Positions 63,138 to 64,000 of a DNA stretch of 64,000 bases are shown one piece after another (within the stretch, counting starts at the first letter, position 1; every line of letters begins with the position of its first letter). The stretch comes from Microbulbifer pacificus (lineage in GTDB: Bacteria > Pseudomonadota > Gammaproteobacteria > Pseudomonadales > Cellvibrionaceae), in NCBI RefSeq assembly GCF_033723955.1, contig NZ_CP137555.1:1384501-1448500 (forward strand), read 5' to 3'. A program made the translations under genes and the position numbers. The notes under the pieces were generated by a model. The model searched no databases. It saw nothing but the letters and a program-made list of their open reading frames with translations, and had not been told where the DNA came from.

Positions 63138-63889
63138 GCCGGCTCTCCTTGCGCTATCGCCACACTTGGCCGCTGGCCATAGGCCAGGGCGACAAAGCTG
63201 TCCTCAAGATTGCTGCAGCCGGATTCTGCCGCCAGCTGTTCCGGCGTGCCGGCACCCACGATCTGCCCCGCGGCCATCACCAGCACCCGGTCCGACAACT
63301 CGGCCACCTCGGGCATGACATGGCTGGAAAACAGGATGGTGGTGCCGGCGGCGCGCAGGCGCAGCAGCGTCTTGCGCAGCAGCCGCACCGCCAGCACATC
63401 GAGACCGCGGGTGGGCTCATCGAGAATCAGGTGTTGCGGACGGTGCACCAGCGCGCGCGCCAGCGATACCTTCATGCGCTCCCCCTGGGAGAAGCCCTTG
63501 GTACGCCGATCCCACAGCGCCCCCAGTTCCAGCTCCTCGCGCACGGCGGCGAGCGCCTGTGCCAGAGCCTTGCCGGAAAGTCCCTGCATGCGGGCAAAAA
63601 TGTCCAGGTACTCGCGCACCGTAAGGCGCTCATACAGCCCCTCGCGGTCGCCCACCACCCCCAACTGGCGGCGCGCGCCCCTGGGGTCCAGGGCCGGGTC
63701 GGCATTCCCCACCAGTACCCGACCGCCATCCGCCTTCAACAGGCCGCAGACGATGCGCAGGCAGCTGGTTTTGCCTGCACCGTTAGCGCCCAGCAAAGCG
63801 GTGATGCGACCGTCGGGAACCTCAAAACTGAGATTGCGCAGCACCGGCTTGCCGGCGAAGGATTTGCTGATGTTGTCGACGCGAATCAT
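63134..63889 (-). CDS. ABC transporter ATP-binding protein (NatA-like)
   Basis: The 251-residue ATPase has Walker A GANGAGKTS (Gly34-Ser42), the signature FSQGERMKVSLARAL, Walker B HLILDEPTRGLD and the H-loop SSHVMPEV. It pairs with the permease at 61935-63137. Its start overlaps the stop of an upstream partial gene by ATGA, so the three genes are coupled. Confidence 0.9.
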   Translation of the reverse strand: MIRVDNISKSFAGKPVLRNLSFEVPDGRITALLGANGAGKTSCLRIVCGLLKADGGRVLVGNADPALDPRGARRQLGVVGDREGLYERLTVREYLDIFARMQGLSGKALAQALAAVREELELGALWDRRTKGFSQGERMKVSLARALVHRPQHLILDEPTRGLDVLAVRLLRKTLLRLRAAGTTILFSSHVMPEVAELSDRVLVMAAGQIVGAGTPEQLAAESGCSNLEDSFVALAYGQRPSVAIAQGEPA

Positions 63890-64000
63890 TGCTGCCCTCC
63901 TTCGACATCGCCCGCCATCTCAGGGCCGGCGTTATCCTCTTCCTGCTGATGCTCGCCCGCGAGCCGCGATCCCGCCTCGGGAAGCTCTGGCAACAGCGCG
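63886..64000 (-). CDS. 3' end of an unidentified gene coupled to the ABC ATPase
   Basis: The reading frame is open from the window edge and ends in TGA at 63886-63888, overlapping the ATPase ATG. The 37 visible residues are Glu/Gly/Gln-rich (for example GEHQQEEDNAGPEM) and have no recognisable domain. The gene probably belongs to the same operon; its function cannot be stated. Confidence 0.6.
   Translation of the reverse strand, partial: ALLPELPEAGSRLAGEHQQEEDNAGPEMAGDVEGGQQ

Overview
The window looks like part of the chromosome of a marine-type gammaproteobacterium. The gene order alr-birA-coaX-SPOR-tRNA-tuf-tRNA(Trp)-secE-nusG-rplKAJL-rpoBC-rpsL-rpsG-fusA-tuf, and a YeaC-family gene, fit Pseudomonas-like or Cellvibrionales genomes. 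Microbulbifer or a relative is my best guess, but this is inference from gene content and not a database match.

Bases 1-20820 are an exopolysaccharide (EPS) locus on both strands. It holds a hexapeptide acyltransferase, a FemAB/GNAT-type acyltransferase, two family-2 glycosyltransferases, a Wzy-type polymerase, a pyruvyl transferase, a Wzx-type flippase, a secreted thioredoxin-fold protein and a VanZ-like protein. It continues with a WcaJ-type initiating sugar-phosphate transferase, an outer-membrane beta-barrel, a short Wza-like export protein, a Wzc-type tyrosine kinase with an unusual acidic tail, wecB, wecC, a NodB-like deacetylase and a WecG/TagA glycosyltransferase. Together they predict a Wzx/Wzy-dependent polymer that probably contains N-acetylmannosaminuronic acid and may carry pyruvate and acyl groups. 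The export module (short Wza-like protein next to a barrel) suggests that the barrel forms the outer-membrane pore.

Bases 20927-23665 hold pxpABC (5-oxoprolinase) and a YeaC-like gene. A perfect hairpin terminator at 23697-23728 then marks the end of the ribosomal cluster.

Bases 23775-57816 are one very long minus-strand block of translation and transcription genes. Read in its own direction it runs tRNA-Thr, tRNA-Tyr, tRNA-Gly, tRNA-Thr, tuf, tRNA-Trp, secE, nusG, rplK, rplA, rplJ, rplL, rpoB, rpoC, rpsL, rpsG, fusA, tuf, then the S10, spc and alpha operons down to rplQ. A plus-strand YbaK-family gene is inserted between tuf and rpsJ. I could place five promoters by eye (tRNA-tuf, tRNA-Trp-secE, str, S10, alpha). 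All have 16-17 bp spacers and GC-rich discriminators, as expected for growth-rate-controlled and stringent promoters. The two tuf genes encode identical proteins and differ at about eight synonymous sites.

Bases 57987-64000 continue on the minus strand with a SPOR-domain protein, coaX, birA, alr and an ABC-2 exporter pair (permease and ATPase). The last bases hold the end of an unidentified gene translationally coupled to the ATPase. I saw no CRISPR array, insertion sequence, prophage or rRNA gene. The least ordinary parts are the acidic extension of the Wzc kinase, the short OPX/barrel export pair, the secreted WCGWC protein in the EPS locus, and the promoter nested inside a terminator-like inverted repeat upstream of tRNA-Trp.
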